From NCBI GenBank assembly GCA_965223985.1, contig OZ245030.1:620001-684000 (forward strand): a stretch of 64,000 nt of DNA, in the 5' to 3' direction. Under the pieces are notes generated by a model, which did no database searches, had not been told where the DNA came from, and saw nothing but the letters and a program-made list of their open reading frames with translations. This DNA comes from JAPPKS01 sp963667895. GTDB lineage: Bacteria; Poribacteria; WGA-4E; PCPOR2b. This document shows, in pieces, positions 62,073-64,000 of the stretch (position 1 is the first letter of the stretch; each line of letters opens with the position of its first letter). The position numbers and the translations under genes were made by a program.

Positions 62073-63009
62073 ATGGCTATTAATCACTTTCAACCTACCG
62101 TTTATCATACAGCAATCGGATCTCATGAGCCGGTGCTACACATTGAAAGCGGTGATACCGTCATCACAACGACGGTGGATGCTTGGGGACAAAATGCCGC
62201 GGATGAAAGAGTGACGCCGATGGCAACCCTCAGACAGACCCGTTTTACATCACCGATGCGGAGCCGGGTGATACTCTCGCCCTTCATTTTGACGAGATTG
62301 CGCCCAATCGGAAGATTCGACGAACGCTGACAGTTGTTGCTCCGAACGTCCTTGACCCGTATTATATTTCTTCAAATATACCGAAAGATGGACCGGCAGA
62401 ATGGGAAATTGACTTAGAAGAGTGGACGGCGGCCCTGATTTTTCCAAACACAAAATTGGGAACTCCTACGCTCCCGTTAGCGCCTATGGTTGGTTATTCT
62501 GGCGTAGCACCGCCCGCCACATGGACAAGCAATCTCTACGGCAACTTCCTCCACGCTCGGCGGGAATATGGACTGTCGCGGATTTGTTGAGGGCGTCACG
62601 GCTTACCTGCCTGTCTTTGTATCCGGCGCGCTGTTTCAAATCGGCGATGGCACGCCCTCCAGGGAGATGGCGAGATTGTCGGTACAGGGATAGAAATCTC
62701 TTTCGAGGTCCAGTTCACCGTCAATTTGCTAAAAGGGAAGAAAATGATACGTATCTTCTAACAGTTGGCAACCCACGGCCTCTGGATTGAGCGGTGCAGT
62801 ATGCAACAACGGAGATGATCCATTGGCTTGAAGAATTAGGTCTGGAAGGAAACGCGGCACACATCTTGCTTGGGCAGTGCGTGGAATACTATCTTGGCAA
62901 TATTTTCAATCCTGCCTATACGATGGTTTGTAAGATTAAAAAGAGAATTCTACAATTATATTGGAGTCTGGGACTATATATCTGCGAATGGGCGAGTTCC
63001 GACGCGTGA
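62073..63009 (+). pseudogene. Decayed acetamidase/formamidase paralogue
   Basis: Starts MAINHFQPTVYHTAIGSHEPVLHIESGDTVITTTVDAWG, the family N-terminus. Then the frame changes near 62218 (NPQTGPFYITDAEPGDTLALHF in another frame), again near 62545 (GGNMDCRGFVEGVTAYLPVFVSGALFQIGDG), near 62655 (QGDGEIVGTGIEI) and near 62780, ending VQYATTEMIHWLEELGLE and a C-terminus YTMVCKIKKRI. At least four frameshifts remove any function. It is a different subfamily from the intact gene at 59481: it carries the longer GTPTLPLAPMVGYSG-type middle section and a different C-terminus. Confidence 0.8.
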
Positions 63010-63189
63010 TGTGTTGGATCTCTCCAAAATAAGAGAAGTCGTGATGTGGGAAAAAGGGAAATAATGGTCAAGCCGTACGATTCCTCGACAAAAATCAAGT
63101 ATTCACGTGGAATAAAAATGTTTAGGCATAGTATTGCAGAGACCGGTCTAACGAAAACAACATGTGAGCTTTCATTATCTGATTTTCCA

Positions 63190-63219
63190 TTGACAACGAC
63201 TGTTTTTTTTTGGTACAAT
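63190..63219 (+). promoter_or_regulatory. Promoter of the tRNA cluster
   Basis: Consensus TTGACA at 63190-63195, 18-base spacer, TACAAT at 63214-63219; start about 63227, eight bases before the first tRNA. Confidence 0.8.
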
Positions 63220-63234
63220 AACCCGATGTTTTGT

Positions 63235-63322
63235 GGTGGGATGGCAGAGTGGTCGAATGCGGCGGTCTTGAAAACCGTTGTGGCGCAAGTCACCGTGGGT
63301 TCAAATCCTACTCCCACCGCCA
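63235..63322 (+). tRNA. tRNA-Ser (anticodon TGA)
   Basis: Acceptor GGTGGGA (63235-63241) pairs with TCCCACC (63312-63318), discriminator G, encoded CCA to 63322. The anticodon loop holds CTTGAAA, giving TGA, which reads UCA/UCG Ser codons. A long variable arm, as in all tRNA-Ser, is present. 88 nt. Confidence 0.93.
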
Positions 63323-63337
63323 TTCAGAATACATTAT

Positions 63338-63425
63338 GGAGAGGTGCGAGAGCGGTTGAATCGGGCTGCCTGCTAAGCAGTTGTGGCGCAAGCCACCATG
63401 GGTTCGAATCCCATCCTCTCCGCCA
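63338..63425 (+). tRNA. tRNA-Ser (anticodon GCT)
   Basis: Acceptor GGAGAGG (63338-63344) pairs with CCTCTCC (63415-63421), then G and encoded CCA to 63425. Anticodon GCT in CTGCTAA reads AGC/AGU. Long variable arm. 88 nt, 15 bases after the first. Confidence 0.93.
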
Positions 63426-63432
63426 TGATGAT

Positions 63433-63506
63433 GCGCCTGTAGCTCAGTGGATCAGAGCATCTGACTACGGATCAGAAGGTCGGGGGTTCGAATCCTCTCA
63501 GGCGCT
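63433..63506 (+). tRNA. tRNA-Arg (anticodon ACG)
   Basis: Acceptor GCGCCTG (63433-63439) pairs with CAGGCGC (63499-63505), discriminator T at 63506; no CCA is encoded. The anticodon loop CTACGGA gives ACG, which is the bacterial substrate for A34-to-inosine editing by TadA. 74 nt, seven bases after the second tRNA-Ser. Confidence 0.93.
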
Positions 63507-63595
63507 TATGTTTCTTTAAGTGGTAGGTTAAGGATTTCCAATGAACGATACAAACAATTGGAAACTAGCACCTACCCTCTAGGTTGTGGGGATTT

Positions 63596-64000
63596 ATGTC
63601 GGATCTGCTCTGGATGCGCGAAACGCTTAAAATCGCGCGTCAGGGAGCTGCGCGTGGTGAAGTCCCCGTTGGAGCAATCATTATTAGAAATGACGTGGTG
63701 CTTGCCCGCGCGCACAACCTCCGAGAACAGACTAGTGATCCAACAGCCCACGCTGAGTTGCTTGCGATTCGAGAGGCTTCTAAGAAGATTGGTGATTGGC
63801 GGTTGATTAACACCACCCTTTATGTGACGTTGGAGCCATGTCCGATGTGCGCGGGAGCAGTTGTTTTGGCTCGCATCCCGCGTGTTGTTTATGCTGCTTC
63901 CGATTCCAAATCTGGAGCGGCTGGGACGCTGTTCAACCTGTTACAAAATGGATGTTTGAATCACCAGGTTGATGTTACATCGGGCATCTTAGAAGAAGAG
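63596..64000 (+). CDS. tadA: tRNA-specific adenosine deaminase TadA (3' end beyond window)
   Basis: Makes inosine at wobble position 34 of tRNA-Arg(ACG). From ATG 63596 the frame is open for 135 codons to the window end. Zinc-site motifs HAE (52-54) with the catalytic Glu54 and PCPMC (Cys82, Cys85) are present, together with GEVPVGAIII and the substrate-recognition segment YAASDSKSGAAGTLFNLL. ATG is preceded by GGGGAT, a modest ribosome site. TadA is usually 150-165 residues, so about 15-30 more should follow. It stands 89 bases after the tRNA-Arg(ACG) gene and is likely in the same transcript. Confidence 0.95.
   Translation, partial: MSDLLWMRETLKIARQGAARGEVPVGAIIIRNDVVLARAHNLREQTSDPTAHAELLAIREASKKIGDWRLINTTLYVTLEPCPMCAGAVVLARIPRVVYAASDSKSGAAGTLFNLLQNGCLNHQVDVTSGILEEE

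Noticed and set aside
1..64000. CRISPR array
   Set aside because: No series of regular direct repeats with unique spacers and no cas gene was seen on reading through.

Overview
The window reads as chromosomal DNA of a Gram-negative bacterium of the Candidatus Poribacteria type or a close relative (inference, no search was run). Pointers are the C-terminal NPETWIPYRLSEAG-type secretion tail on an extracellular repeat protein, several Gfo/Idh/MocA and enolase-superfamily enzymes, a LamG protein, Reg_prop propeller remains, a TonB receptor, and two GT9 heptosyltransferases that imply LPS. Several genes are broken by clean stops or frameshifts, so this genome either carries many recent pseudogenes or the assembly holds errors.

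Region by region. 1-6.5 kb: end of a metal RND pump, then two decayed genes (a 4 kb Reg_prop propeller and a DUF4159 protein). 6.5-11.3 kb: a ZnuD-like TonB receptor, a small lipoprotein and an enolase-superfamily enzyme; the last two share a duplicated promoter-leader block. 11.3-16.2 kb: secreted phosphoesterase, RNase P RNA with a strong promoter, exported PIMT, deoxyhypusine-synthase-like protein and a zinc dehydrogenase followed by an SDR relic. 16.4-21.7 kb: VWA protein, dehydrogenase, thiE-thiD and an ABC exporter in one direction. 22.2-27 kb: smpB and tmRNA, a PH-like pseudogene, an OB-fold membrane protein, a bifunctional nuclease and a pair of CBS proteins. 27-32.2 kb: korAB (2-oxoacid:ferredoxin oxidoreductase) and two nucleoside-type ABC permeases separated by an overlapping terminator and promoter. 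32.2-35.5 kb: two Gfo/Idh oxidoreductases, a perfect 77-bp inverted repeat and a LamG protein. 35.6-38.9 kb: a degraded defence-like patch (truncated methylase, truncated DUF6602, intact HNH protein) and a frameshifted membrane protein. 39-46 kb: VOC protein, PotA-like ATPase, gamma-glutamyltransferase and a GT9-GT1-GT9 envelope glycosylation operon. 46.2-57 kb: orphan sigma-54 activator, HAF-repeat secreted protein, UPF0182 protein carrying a duplicated inserted module, an unknown membrane protein and a GYF-like/rhomboid/TPR fusion. 57.2-64 kb: PolX homologue with a ruined polymerase site but intact PHP domain, acetamidase plus a decayed paralogue, a phosphoesterase interrupted by an in-frame repeat, three tRNAs and tadA.

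Best candidates for a second look: the duplicated 57-aa module inside UPF0182; the 21-aa-period RRK repeat inside a phosphoesterase; the polymerase-dead PolX; the perfect 77-bp hairpin with flanking direct repeats; the promoter-leader duplication with a 27-codon coupled upstream ORF; and tRNA-Arg(ACG) sitting directly in front of the enzyme that modifies its wobble base. Coordinates, motifs and residue positions were read by eye; family assignments come from recognition of motifs and not from database searches.
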